This document shows positions 53,513 to 62,267 of a stretch of 64,000 nucleotides of DNA, piece by piece; the first letter of the stretch is position 1; every line of letters begins with the position of its first letter. The position numbers were made by a program, and so were the translations under genes. The notes below the pieces were generated by a model. The model did not search any database. It was not told the origin of the DNA and saw only the letters and a list, made by a program, of their open reading frames with translations. Origin of the DNA: Bacteroidales bacterium (GTDB lineage Bacteria; Bacteroidota; Bacteroidia; Bacteroidales; UBA932); the NCBI GenBank assembly GCA_017634595.1, contig JAGBNC010000011.1:1-64000 (forward strand). Direction: 5' to 3'.

Positions 53513-56319
53513 ATTTTCAATTTAATCTCAAATCCGAAATACATAGGGTTATTAAGCTCGGTGAAGCTGCCCTTGGTGATCTCCGAAGGGTCGAGCGGAC
53601 GCGAGTTGAAGAGATTGTTGACATAGAAGGAGGCGGTCATGAACTTGCGTATCTCCTTGGTTACGTTGAGGTTGAATACCACAGTAGGAATGGTGTGACT
53701 GACGATGAAGCGAGAGTCGGAAAGCTGGCCTATCATGTACCGGTAAGCGGGGTCTTGGGCCATTTCCGGGGTGAAGTTGTGCATTAGTCCGTCTTCAATC
53801 GACAGGTAACGCTGCGGGGCCTCGTCGTTATGATACTCCGTCCAGTTCTTGGTGAAAACGTTGAGTTGCGTGGTGAGCGTGACTACAAAACCTATGGAAG
53901 GAATGTTGTGCGTGGCCCTCAGGGTAGTAAGGAACTTTTCGTAATGGTATTTCCTCACGCCCGGGTCGTAAATGGACACATTGCTGCCCACATAGCTTCC
54001 TTCCTTGAGGTTGAGCGAGAAGCTGTCGCCGTTGCTGGATGACATGGAATGCATCCAGGCGCCGTTGAGGAAGAAGGATGTACGGATGCCGTTGAAACGT
54101 CCCAGGTCAAGTTCGTATTCGAGCCCGTAATGATGCTCCCATGCGTTGTTTGACGGCATGTACCAGCCGAAGAAGCGATGGGTATCGACATCCTGGGCGA
54201 ACAGGGGAGCGCCGTCGGAGCCGTGTCCTGCTATGGTCCATGTCTTGTAAGGGACCCAGGCGAAGCTTTCCATGAGCCTGGAGAAGCTGTAGCCGTTCTT
54301 CATCAGCTCATCGTACAGGGTCACCCCCAGGCGGTAACGCTGGGCAATCTTCAGGTCGAAGCCTATTTCAGCCTTGCGGTTGCGCGCTATTTCAAGCTTT
54401 GGATTGACTGCGCGGTAGATGCGTGTAGTAGCCATGACCGTGCGGTCGCTCTCCAGTGTAGCCTCGCTGGTGTTGATGTTTACCTGATCATAGTAAGCGT
54501 CGGTAGGGTAGAGGTAGGCCGATGTGGGCGCCTTGGCCGTTATTCCCCAGCCTCCGCGGAGCGTCCAGATATCTGGAATCAAGTCCAGGGATGCGTTGAT
54601 ACGGGGGCCCAGAGCCGTCAGGCCGTTCACTATGTCAAATCTCAGACCGGCGGTCAGGTTGAAATTGCGCCGCAGCACTTTGGCCCTGAAACTGTTCTCG
54701 GCGAAAATGCCTGTCTGATTGACAAACGGAATGTCGTAAAGGGGCCTCTCGCGGTAACCGGACTCGGTGTTGGTGCGGTTGGGGGGAAGTCCCTCGGTAA
54801 ACACAAGACCGCGTCCAAGGTTGCCCTCAGACTTGAAGTCGGCGCCGACTATGATTTTCTCGCTTATGTCGCCCCACTGCTTGTACATGTTCAGATACGC
54901 CTTAGCGAAAGTGCTGAGCTCTTTGCCGTAGAAGTCGTAGTGGCAGAAATATGAGTAGGGCGTCATGATGGCGTAGGCGTAGGGATCGGTCCCGAATGAT
55001 GTTATTTCACGTCCTTCGGTGTCAAATATACGTTTGCCCACAGCATCGGCCACTGTGCTGCCGTCAGTCATGTTTGTGGTGAAAATGGCAATGGCGTTGA
55101 TGTTGTCCTGCTCACGGAACGATTCTTTGTAAGTATAGCTGTGCGAAAGGTCGTAGCGTAAGGTCTTAAGCCAGCCGCGGTTGATGTTCCAGGTGCCGTT
55201 GGTGTTGATGCGGAATCCGAGTGACGTGCCTCCGGATGCAAGGTTGGTACGGAGGTCGTCCGGATTCTTGTCGCGTGTGTCTTTCCCGAGCCTGAGGTCG
55301 AGTGCGGTGGACGTATTGAGCTGACCGAAGCGTTTTGACCACAGTCCCTTGACATTGAGCCTCTGGTAATGGGCGTATGATTCGGTAGTCTTGGCATTGG
55401 AGTAGGCATAGTCGCCCGACAGGTGCAGGTCTCCGGCTTTCTCGCTGAGCCTGAATCCTTTGGATACGGCGGCCTGGTAGATCTTCGGGTCGGCTTTCAG
55501 GCGTATGGTCAGGGGCTCCGCGCCGGCCTTGGAGTTGATGATGACGGCCCCGGCCGTAAGGTCTCCGTACTGCACCGAAGGAATGCCGCGTATGACTTCA
55601 ACGGACTCTATGTTGTCGGTGGAAAGCTGGCGTACGTCAATGCCGCCTCCGGGCGAGGCTCCTGCGGCGGAAACCGATGTCCCGGCTATAGCTGACGATA
55701 CGCCGTTCATCACAGCGGTTATGCCTTCCATGTTGGCGTTGTTGGACATGGGAGCACCGTCAACGATGATGGCGGTACCGAGGCTGTTCATGTCGCTGCC
55801 GTCGACGGAACGCAGGTTGATGCTATGGGCGGAGCTGAGGTCGGGATTGGTTATTGAGGCTCCCGGCAGGAGCTGCATGATGTCGCGCAGCGAACTTGTC
55901 TGGCTGTGGTCAATGGCCTGGCGCGAAATCAGCGATGCTGTAGATTCGCCCGCCTTGGACGCTTCGGCTACTACGTGCACTTCTTCCAGACGGAAGGAGC
56001 TCTGTGTGAGCACGAAATCCCGGCGCAGGTCACCCCTGACGGTAATGGTGGTGTCCAGGGTCTCATACCCGATCAGCTGTATGTTAAGCTCGTATGTGCC
56101 AGGATCGATCCCGGTCAGACGATAGTCTCCGTTCTGGTCGGTTGTCGCGTAAACCCCTGCCGGCTTGAGCAGTACTACCGCATAGTCCACGGGTACTTTC
56201 TTGCCGTCCTCTACAGTGCTCACCTTACCATACAGCGAGGCCTTCTGCTGGGCCGCCAGTCCGGGACCCAGCAGAAGCAGCAACATTGTGCAGATGTGTA
56301 TTTTACTTGGTATGTGCAT
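53509..56319 (-). CDS. TonB-dependent receptor with carboxypeptidase-like N-terminal domain
   Basis: A 936-residue outer-membrane receptor. A signal peptide is followed by a carboxypeptidase-regulatory-like domain (SLYGKVSTVEDGKKVPVDYAVV, GDYRLTGIDPGTYEL), a plug (SLRDIMQLLPGASI, TAIIVDGAPMSNNA, VEVIRGIPSVQYGDLTAGAVII), and a 22-strand barrel ending MYFGFEIKLKI. It imports or exports a ligand using TonB energy. It is not a classic SusC: no SusD follows. It overlaps the C25 peptidase gene by 17 bp and the DUF4876 gene by 4 bp. Confidence 0.93.
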   Translation of the reverse strand: MHIPSKIHICTMLLLLLGPGLAAQQKASLYGKVSTVEDGKKVPVDYAVVLLKPAGVYATTDQNGDYRLTGIDPGTYELNIQLIGYETLDTTITVRGDLRRDFVLTQSSFRLEEVHVVAEASKAGESTASLISRQAIDHSQTSSLRDIMQLLPGASITNPDLSSAHSINLRSVDGSDMNSLGTAIIVDGAPMSNNANMEGITAVMNGVSSAIAGTSVSAAGASPGGGIDVRQLSTDNIESVEVIRGIPSVQYGDLTAGAVIINSKAGAEPLTIRLKADPKIYQAAVSKGFRLSEKAGDLHLSGDYAYSNAKTTESYAHYQRLNVKGLWSKRFGQLNTSTALDLRLGKDTRDKNPDDLRTNLASGGTSLGFRINTNGTWNINRGWLKTLRYDLSHSYTYKESFREQDNINAIAIFTTNMTDGSTVADAVGKRIFDTEGREITSFGTDPYAYAIMTPYSYFCHYDFYGKELSTFAKAYLNMYKQWGDISEKIIVGADFKSEGNLGRGLVFTEGLPPNRTNTESGYRERPLYDIPFVNQTGIFAENSFRAKVLRRNFNLTAGLRFDIVNGLTALGPRINASLDLIPDIWTLRGGWGITAKAPTSAYLYPTDAYYDQVNINTSEATLESDRTVMATTRIYRAVNPKLEIARNRKAEIGFDLKIAQRYRLGVTLYDELMKNGYSFSRLMESFAWVPYKTWTIAGHGSDGAPLFAQDVDTHRFFGWYMPSNNAWEHHYGLEYELDLGRFNGIRTSFFLNGAWMHSMSSSNGDSFSLNLKEGSYVGSNVSIYDPGVRKYHYEKFLTTLRATHNIPSIGFVVTLTTQLNVFTKNWTEYHNDEAPQRYLSIEDGLMHNFTPEMAQDPAYRYMIGQLSDSRFIVSHTIPTVVFNLNVTKEIRKFMTASFYVNNLFNSRPLDPSEITKGSFTELNNPMYFGFEIKLKI

Positions 56320-58372
56320 TGTCTTCGAGTCTTCTGAGAGTGCGGTGCACTTCGTCCGCTACCTTAGCGTCTGATATGTCAAGAGCTTTCAGACGTGAGT
56401 ATATCTCCTGCCTGCGGCAAGAATGGGTGTACCATCCCAGGGCTTCGGCGGCCTTGAGACGCAGCTCTTCCGCTGCTGCCGAGTCGGCTATGATAGTAAT
56501 CATAGGATCGATAGCGGCCGGTATGCATGCATTGCGCTGGTGGCTGATAGTGAAAGCTTTGTCCTTTGTGGAAATGCTGTCGTCCAGCAGAGCGTCGATG
56601 TCTTTCCGGCTGCTTTTTACGCTTCCGCATATGCGTGCTACGGTGCTCTCGAATTCATCCTCGGCCGGCCATGTCCCGTCCCAAGCTTTTCGCAGCGCTT
56701 GCTCTACGTCGTCGGCAGGGTAGAGGCTGAATGCGTTCAGGAGATGGTACCTTACGCGTGAGGATTCCTGCGGGTCGAGGTAATGGTTTGCAATCAACTC
56801 TAGGAGCTCAGGGGCGCCATAGTTCTCGGCATAGCGTGCGGCCATGCGGCGCAGCATCTCGTAAGAGTCGTTGAGGCCGGCGCGGATTGCCGCATCAACG
56901 AAGCCCAGATAAGAAGCTTCGCGCATAATGCGGTAAAATGCTTCCAGACGCACATTCATGGACGGGTCGCTGCGAAGAGTGATCAGGCACTTGTCGAAGT
57001 TGTACTTGCCGTCATGATAGGCTTTGCTCCTTGTGAGGTCGGGGCTCTTTGCCTTTGACACTGCGAAGCAGTAGGTAGGATCGCCGAACAAGTGCGACTC
57101 GATAGTCATGTAGTTCCGGGCCCACTCTCCAACGCAGTATCCTGCGCTGAGCAGCCCAGCGAGTTCGTTCTTCCAATGGTCCTGGATAATATTGACTGAA
57201 TTTGCGGTGACGGCCATAGTGCTGCTGCCGTGTCCGAAGGCATAGCGCGATGCAATGTAGTCGTCGTGCAGGAATGCACCGTTGAAGCAGGCATCGAGCA
57301 ATATAATCTTGGCCCCTGATGTGTAGGAATCCAGGTCTTCCAGAGTGATGTCAACAGCTGCGGCGCGCAGTGAGTCTTGCCGGATCAGTCCCGGATCGTC
57401 CCAGCCTTTCAGCCATGATGCCGGCACATCATAGGACTGTATAAGCTCAGATGCGGTCTTGTCTTTGTCGCGGGAACGGCGCATCCGGGAGCGCAGGGCC
57501 GACTTGACATTCTCTATATGCTCTGAAGTCATGTAGGTGTAAGGCTCCTTGCTTATGTACTGCGCTCCCACGGCACCGTGGCTATGGATATGGGCGAAGT
57601 CGATTGAATTGTCGGCAAGGGCCGACATAAGGCGTTTGCGGGTGAAGCGGTCTTCGTCGAAATTAAGAAAGCGGACCTGCCCTTCAGGCTCCTTCAGTGC
57701 GAACTGGTCGTAGTAGGCGCGCTCTTCGTCGATACGTGCATTGATGCTCTCGGAGCTGTTGCCGTGACCGCCGAAATGGAATACTTTATCCAGAGGGTCG
57801 CGGGTAGCCTTTGCTGCCGCAGCGCGGTCGAGGAACTCGCATATCAGCTCGTGGAAACTGTGGTCCGGGTCGCTCTTAGAGGGCTTAATGCGCGCCGAGT
57901 AAATGTTGCAATGGACGCGCTGGGCTCCTTCCGGAGAGAGATCGTAGTACCAAAGATCTCCGTCCCTTTGTAGATAATTGAAGCGTAGTGAGAAATCGTC
58001 GTAGAAGCGGTCGGAGGGTATGGAGGAACGCTTGATGGGCATGCCCGGATTCATCTTGAAGGCTGTAGCAAGATGATGTGCACGGCGAATCATAGGTATG
58101 GGGATGTCTCCTACCAGTACTGCACCTTCGAGGCCGTCATGGAGCCAGAGGTGGCGCAGCGTATCGCGCAGCATATCCGGAGTCCAGTCGGCCACGAGGA
58201 CGAATACATTTTTCTTGTCGTACTTTTTGATTGAGTCCGAGTAGCGGCCTATGGCGCTTGCCGCCGCCTGATATGTGGCTTTGTCGGCAACCACGGCTAC
58301 GCTTGTCCTGCCCTTCGCCTGTATGCTCAGACAAGCAAAGGCAGCGACGGCCAATATCAGTATTTTCTTCAT
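56303..58372 (-). CDS. Secreted C25 (gingipain/caspase-like) cysteine peptidase with HEAT-like repeats
   Basis: A 689-residue protein with signal peptide MKKILILAVAAFACLSIQA. The clan CD core is clear: GAVLVGDIPIP at 83-93, FAHIHSHGA with His265, LLDACFNGAF with Cys362 and FGDPTY near 429-434, matching the gingipain catalytic His-Gly and x-Cys arrangement. Residues ~455-689 form helical HEAT-like repeats. There is no obvious type IX C-terminal signal or Ig-like domain. Its gene overlaps both the upstream lipoprotein and the downstream TonB receptor, so it acts with them; the substrate is unknown. Confidence 0.85.
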   Translation of the reverse strand: MKKILILAVAAFACLSIQAKGRTSVAVVADKATYQAAASAIGRYSDSIKKYDKKNVFVLVADWTPDMLRDTLRHLWLHDGLEGAVLVGDIPIPMIRRAHHLATAFKMNPGMPIKRSSIPSDRFYDDFSLRFNYLQRDGDLWYYDLSPEGAQRVHCNIYSARIKPSKSDPDHSFHELICEFLDRAAAAKATRDPLDKVFHFGGHGNSSESINARIDEERAYYDQFALKEPEGQVRFLNFDEDRFTRKRLMSALADNSIDFAHIHSHGAVGAQYISKEPYTYMTSEHIENVKSALRSRMRRSRDKDKTASELIQSYDVPASWLKGWDDPGLIRQDSLRAAAVDITLEDLDSYTSGAKIILLDACFNGAFLHDDYIASRYAFGHGSSTMAVTANSVNIIQDHWKNELAGLLSAGYCVGEWARNYMTIESHLFGDPTYCFAVSKAKSPDLTRSKAYHDGKYNFDKCLITLRSDPSMNVRLEAFYRIMREASYLGFVDAAIRAGLNDSYEMLRRMAARYAENYGAPELLELIANHYLDPQESSRVRYHLLNAFSLYPADDVEQALRKAWDGTWPAEDEFESTVARICGSVKSSRKDIDALLDDSISTKDKAFTISHQRNACIPAAIDPMITIIADSAAAEELRLKAAEALGWYTHSCRRQEIYSRLKALDISDAKVADEVHRTLRRLEDNAHTK

Positions 58373-60786
58373 AGTAGCTCTTCTATTGCGGGACGTATAG
58401 GGAAAACATATTGCCTGTTGCTGCCGAATGTGAAATTAACGGCTCCCTTGTTGTAACAGTTGAGGTTGAAGCCGGCTGTGGCGTTGTTGGCGTTGGCAGC
58501 CCAGTATGAGAAGCCTGTGCCTACATTCCTTAAGGCAGCAAACACCTTGGTAGAGGTCATGTTGCTGGTGGACATCGACCCGGTGGCAGGGAAGAAGATG
58601 GTCTGCCCGGTTTTGCCAGGAGCGGAGTAGAACAGGTATCCGTCATTGAAATCTCCTTCGGTATTGTCCTTGCTGAAGGCGCTGAATGCTCCAATAGGAG
58701 GCAGGCAGCATCCCGGAGGGCAGGGGTCGTATATAGTCTTGACTACCGGGAGGGCGTTGGCGTCAGACGTGGCGCTTGAGGAGAAAGCACCTTGTGTGCC
58801 GTTCCACAGGTTGGAATACTTGCCGTCGCCACCGGAGTTCAGATTATATACGGTGGGATTCTGTATGTATGCGGCGATGTCGCCGCCCAGCTGGGCATGT
58901 CTTGTGCCGACGGTATCTCTCCGTGATGTCGTGTACCAGACTTTTTTGCTCCCGTTTTCGGCAGGATCGCAAGGGGTGCCGTCGGATGCGACGAAGGGAT
59001 CTTTACGTCCGTACTGGTAGAATGTGCAGTTACCGATGATATTTGCCGGCAGTTCAGCTCCTGTCTGCACAAGCACCAGGTCCATGGTCTTTCCGCTGCC
59101 TTGATGTGTTATGCGGATGCGTGTGGTAGCATTTTCATAAGAAATGGGGGTGTCGTATGGAGCCACCCATCCCAGGTTCATGCTGCTCATCCTGTATGTG
59201 TTGCCGGCCTTGTTGGTGATGGTTATGGACTGGAATTCTTCAGCCGGAGCACCGCAAACCCATATATGCCAGCTCCAGACCACTTTCCCGTCTGCGTCCA
59301 CTGCACTTATCAGTGCGTTGCCTTCACGGATGCTCTCCTGAGGCACGGTGAATACTATCCTGTCTGATGAACTGCCGTCCCCGACGAGCCTGACTTCTTG
59401 TACGAGCCCGATAACATCTTCCCATTCTAAGCGGGCGCTCACCGCCTTGGCGCCGGCTCCGTTGATGTACGGGCTGGTGATGGGACTGCCGTCAGCTCCG
59501 ATGAAGGGCGTGAGGGCTTTGTCGCCGCTTGCCTCCGGCGCGAAAGCCGCTGTGTTTTCGGCGCCGCCCCGGATGGCATTGCCGTACACCAGAGGGAAAG
59601 CATATATACCAGGCGAAGTGACAATGTAGCAGTTGGCGGTGCAAGTGCCGCTCTGCGATGCGCCCATCAGTGATGCGTTATCTACGGGCAGGTTGACGGG
59701 GCCTGCCTCGGAACCTCTGTAAGATGCGGAACGAAGACGCCGTACGTTGGCGTTCAGTCCGCCGGAACACTTGGTGGGCTTCAGCTTGATGATGGATCCC
59801 TCGGCGGTAAACAGTTCCTCCAACTGGTCCGAGCCGTCGGGGTACTCTATGCTCACAGGGCCGGAAGTATTGAGTTTATACTGCAGGGAGGTGGTGCCGG
59901 AATAGGAGTACACCAGATACTTTTCCTCACCTGGATTCAGCCTGCCGCTGATGTTCTGGTCGGAGTAGTCGAGGTACATGTCTGCATCCGTGTCCTTGAG
60001 CGTCAGCGTTACGGCACCGGTGCGCAAGCGAGTGCTTCTGCGGGCGGAGACACTCTTGGCCGTTACTTTCTCGGCGGAGCCTGAGGGGCCTTTGAAGGTG
60101 AGGGTGACCCCCTTGTGGAAGGTCTGCGGAGCTATTGCAATGTAGTATAGTCCTTTTTCCAGGATCTTGCCGCCATCGGAAATGCTGACTTCTTTGACTC
60201 CGGAAATGATGGCCGGATCAGGATCAGCCGAAGTGGAGGCGCTCAGCCTCAGAGAACCGGCAACCAGCTCTCCGTTGTTGCCGCGGAACGATATTTCGCT
60301 GACCCCGTCGGTCTGGAGGTCCACTTCGACCAGTGCGACGCAGGTTTTGAAATTGAATTCTTTGGTCTTGGTGGCCGCTACTGCAATTATATTGCTGAAC
60401 TGACCGTGTATGGCTTTCTGGGCCTGGGGGAGCGTGGTGGTGATGCTGCCCGTTGAGTTGCTTGCACTTTCGTCGTAAGGGTAAAGTGCATAATAGGTGC
60501 TCTGGGCAGGCACGGCCGGACCTTCCATCCAGGTGGAGGTGCCGGACGAAGCCACGGTGTACTGGTACTTGTCGTTCTTGTTGAAGATGCAGATTTTATC
60601 CGTACCCTCTTCCCAGCAGATGGTGTAGCCTTCGCCCAGACGGGCTTTGGTGGCGTCGGTAATACCGTCGGTTCCGCTTATCTCGAAACGTGAGATACCT
60701 GTCTGGGGCCCGTCCTCAAATCCTTCTTTGGCGCAGGAGACCGCAACTGCTGCGGCTGCAAGCATAATTATCAATGTCTTTTTCAT
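58369..60786 (-). CDS. Fimbrillin-like surface lipoprotein with FISUMP-like C-terminus
   Basis: An 805-residue lipoprotein with lipobox VAVSC (Cys18). The N-terminal ~270 residues are fimbrillin-like (TKARLGEGYTICWEEGTDKICIF, STYYALYPYDES). The C-terminal part has SGTCTANCYIVTSPGIYAFP, VVWSWHIWVCG and IYDPCPPGCCLPPIGAFSAF, typical of FISUMP-like or lectin-like ends in this group. It lies 12 nt after the 42-residue peptide; AGGAGG sits before its start. It overlaps the C25 gene by 4 bp. Confidence 0.82.
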   Translation of the reverse strand: MKKTLIIMLAAAAVAVSCAKEGFEDGPQTGISRFEISGTDGITDATKARLGEGYTICWEEGTDKICIFNKNDKYQYTVASSGTSTWMEGPAVPAQSTYYALYPYDESASNSTGSITTTLPQAQKAIHGQFSNIIAVAATKTKEFNFKTCVALVEVDLQTDGVSEISFRGNNGELVAGSLRLSASTSADPDPAIISGVKEVSISDGGKILEKGLYYIAIAPQTFHKGVTLTFKGPSGSAEKVTAKSVSARRSTRLRTGAVTLTLKDTDADMYLDYSDQNISGRLNPGEEKYLVYSYSGTTSLQYKLNTSGPVSIEYPDGSDQLEELFTAEGSIIKLKPTKCSGGLNANVRRLRSASYRGSEAGPVNLPVDNASLMGASQSGTCTANCYIVTSPGIYAFPLVYGNAIRGGAENTAAFAPEASGDKALTPFIGADGSPITSPYINGAGAKAVSARLEWEDVIGLVQEVRLVGDGSSSDRIVFTVPQESIREGNALISAVDADGKVVWSWHIWVCGAPAEEFQSITITNKAGNTYRMSSMNLGWVAPYDTPISYENATTRIRITHQGSGKTMDLVLVQTGAELPANIIGNCTFYQYGRKDPFVASDGTPCDPAENGSKKVWYTTSRRDTVGTRHAQLGGDIAAYIQNPTVYNLNSGGDGKYSNLWNGTQGAFSSSATSDANALPVVKTIYDPCPPGCCLPPIGAFSAFSKDNTEGDFNDGYLFYSAPGKTGQTIFFPATGSMSTSNMTSTKVFAALRNVGTGFSYWAANANNATAGFNLNCYNKGAVNFTFGSNRQYVFPIRPAIEELL

Positions 60787-60800
60787 GATCTTGTCCTCCT
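60787..60800 (-). promoter_or_regulatory. Shine-Dalgarno sequence of the fimbrillin-like lipoprotein
   Basis: The minus strand reads TAGGAGGACAAGATC before the ATG at 60786, with AGGAGG overlapping the peptide stop region. Strong Shine-Dalgarno sequences are unusual in Bacteroidota. Confidence 0.55.
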
Positions 60801-60927
60801 ACCATGTCCAGTCAATGTCTTGACTCTCTGTAAAATCATCGGTTGAGCCGCCGACGACGCTGTCACAAATCATCAGCCTCGTCAAGGCCTCTGATAAGCA
60901 GACTTCGGGTTTGATGTAACGTGTCAT
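60799..60927 (-). CDS. 42-residue peptide between the AAA ATPase and the fimbrillin-like lipoprotein
   Basis: A small frame from ATG at 60927 to TAG at 60799. It begins MTRYIKPEVC and has no signal peptide. Cysteines are at 10 and 21, followed by VGGSTDDFTESQ and a C-terminal DIDWTW. It resembles the 45-residue peptide at 49086 in cysteine spacing, acidic tail and Trp ending. It starts 4 nt after the ATPase stop and ends 12 nt before the lipoprotein ATG, so it is translated within an operon. Candidate roles are a leader peptide, a structural peptide or a substrate of the linked peptidase; none is shown. Confidence 0.68.
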   Translation of the reverse strand: MTRYIKPEVCLSEALTRLMICDSVVGGSTDDFTESQDIDWTW

Positions 60928-60931
60928 ATTC

Positions 60932-62086
60932 TTAAACTTTAATTTCAAAATAGGTTCTTGTGACCCAGTATTCAAACAGAGGGTCGATTATATGCGGAAT
61001 GTCCTCATCGTCAAATACAAGGATCTCCTTCTTGCATAAGGCGTCTTTGAGCCGGCGTACGTTGGCCGAGGAATTGAGGTTGAAGTGGTGGATAACCTCG
61101 GCGCTGCTGAATTTGGTGTGTCCTTCCACAACCGCCCGGAGCAGGTTGACCTGGAAGGTGGTCAGATCGCTCATGCTTGCCTTGAAGCGGGGCTCGTGTA
61201 TTGCCAGCAGGCAGGACAGTGCTTCGGCGAGCACTGGCTCGGTCATGTAGCCCTTCGACAGGGAATCGCAAATGGCAGCGAAGTTGTTGATATAGAAGAT
61301 ATTGTTGCGAAACAGCTGGCAGACTCCGAGCATCAGCCCCTTGTCCACCACCTTGCCGCTGGACAGGAAGCCTCTGTTGACCGATTCCACAATGTCTTTA
61401 GGGTCTATCTCGCCAAGGCTCACCCTTTCCACCTGACGGTAGAAGTATTTCTTGTGCTCGAAGATTTCTTTCATAGCGTTGACCTGCGAGCCGTAGAGGA
61501 TGTAGCATGCGGCGGCCCTGTCTTCCTGGGTCCTGGCCTTGAACAGTTCTTGAAGCATGCGGCACAACTTGTCGCCGTCTTCTGTGAGCATTACGTTCTG
61601 GAACTCATCGATGCATACGAAAAGCTTCTTGCCGTCTGATTTGCCAAGCGAGTAGGGGAGTTGCAGAAGGGTCCTCAAGTCATTGTCGTCCAAGTCCCAG
61701 TTGAGAGAGAGAATGCGTCCGTTTTCCTGGTAAATAAGTTCGTCAAAGACGAAATGGGTATCGGGGAGAAACTTTTCTACCAGCGATCTGTAGTCGGACG
61801 GGGTAGTGCCGTACTGCTTAAGAATGTTGCTTCCGGCGCTGAGGCAGAAGTCGGTGAGAGAGCGGACGTTCAGCAGTGATATGCTGGCAATGCGGAATTG
61901 CGGCGAAGCCAATTTGAGGTCAAAGAAAACCTGCTGCAGGATAGAGTCTTTGCCTGTTTTGGGAGGCTCGTATAATGTGACGTTCTCTCCTTCGCGAAGG
62001 AGGTTCGTGAGTATAGCAGTCTCTGTCTTCCGGCCTATGAAATGACGGCCGGTAACAGGCTTATTGAATATGAAAGCAGAATCCAT
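60932..62086 (-). CDS. AAA-type ATPase, Bacteroidales family
   Basis: A 384-residue ATPase. The P-loop region reads EPPKTGKDS at 40-48, with Asp after the lysine where Ser or Thr is usual, and Walker B IDEFQ is at 159-163. The C-terminal part (residues ~290-384) looks like a winged helix (SSAEVIHHFNLNSSANVRRLKDALCKKEILVF). I recall close relatives encoded widely in Bacteroidales, with unknown function. It is the first gene of the peptide-lipoprotein-C25-TonB operon, ending 4 nt before the peptide ATG. It is divergent from rplU. Confidence 0.82.
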   Translation of the reverse strand: MDSAFIFNKPVTGRHFIGRKTETAILTNLLREGENVTLYEPPKTGKDSILQQVFFDLKLASPQFRIASISLLNVRSLTDFCLSAGSNILKQYGTTPSDYRSLVEKFLPDTHFVFDELIYQENGRILSLNWDLDDNDLRTLLQLPYSLGKSDGKKLFVCIDEFQNVMLTEDGDKLCRMLQELFKARTQEDRAAACYILYGSQVNAMKEIFEHKKYFYRQVERVSLGEIDPKDIVESVNRGFLSSGKVVDKGLMLGVCQLFRNNIFYINNFAAICDSLSKGYMTEPVLAEALSCLLAIHEPRFKASMSDLTTFQVNLLRAVVEGHTKFSSAEVIHHFNLNSSANVRRLKDALCKKEILVFDDEDIPHIIDPLFEYWVTRTYFEIKV

Positions 62087-62153
62087 TACAAAACAAATAT
62101 GCTTAACAAATATCTATAAGTTTTTTGTAAAAACAAATAACTAGTAATAATGA

Positions 62154-62184
62154 ATTGCAAAATCAATAATAATTATTATCTTTG
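62154..62184 (+). promoter_or_regulatory. Promoter for rplU-rpmA
   Basis: ATTG at 62154-62157 (one mismatch to TTTG), a 19-nt spacer and TATCTTTG at 62177-62184. The transcript would have a leader of about 80 nt before rplU. Confidence 0.65.
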
Positions 62185-62203
62185 CGGTCCGTTTTATGAC
62201 CGA

Positions 62204-62239
62204 TGAGCTCGTCAAGATCTGCCGCCGGGCAGACGCTCA
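62204..62239 (+). promoter_or_regulatory. Nested hairpin in the rplU leader
   Basis: TGAGC (62204-62208) pairs with GCTCA (62235-62239) around an inner stem TCTGCC (62218-62223) / GGCAGA (62228-62233) closing a GCCG tetraloop. This could be an autoregulatory ribosomal-protein leader. Structure is by eye. Confidence 0.5.
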
Positions 62240-62267
62240 CGGCCCAAACATTTAAATAAATTGTTTG

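Noticed and set aside
53509..56319. SusC/SusD glycan-uptake pair
   Set aside because: The receptor lacks a SusD-like neighbour; the following gene is a DUF4876-like lipoprotein.
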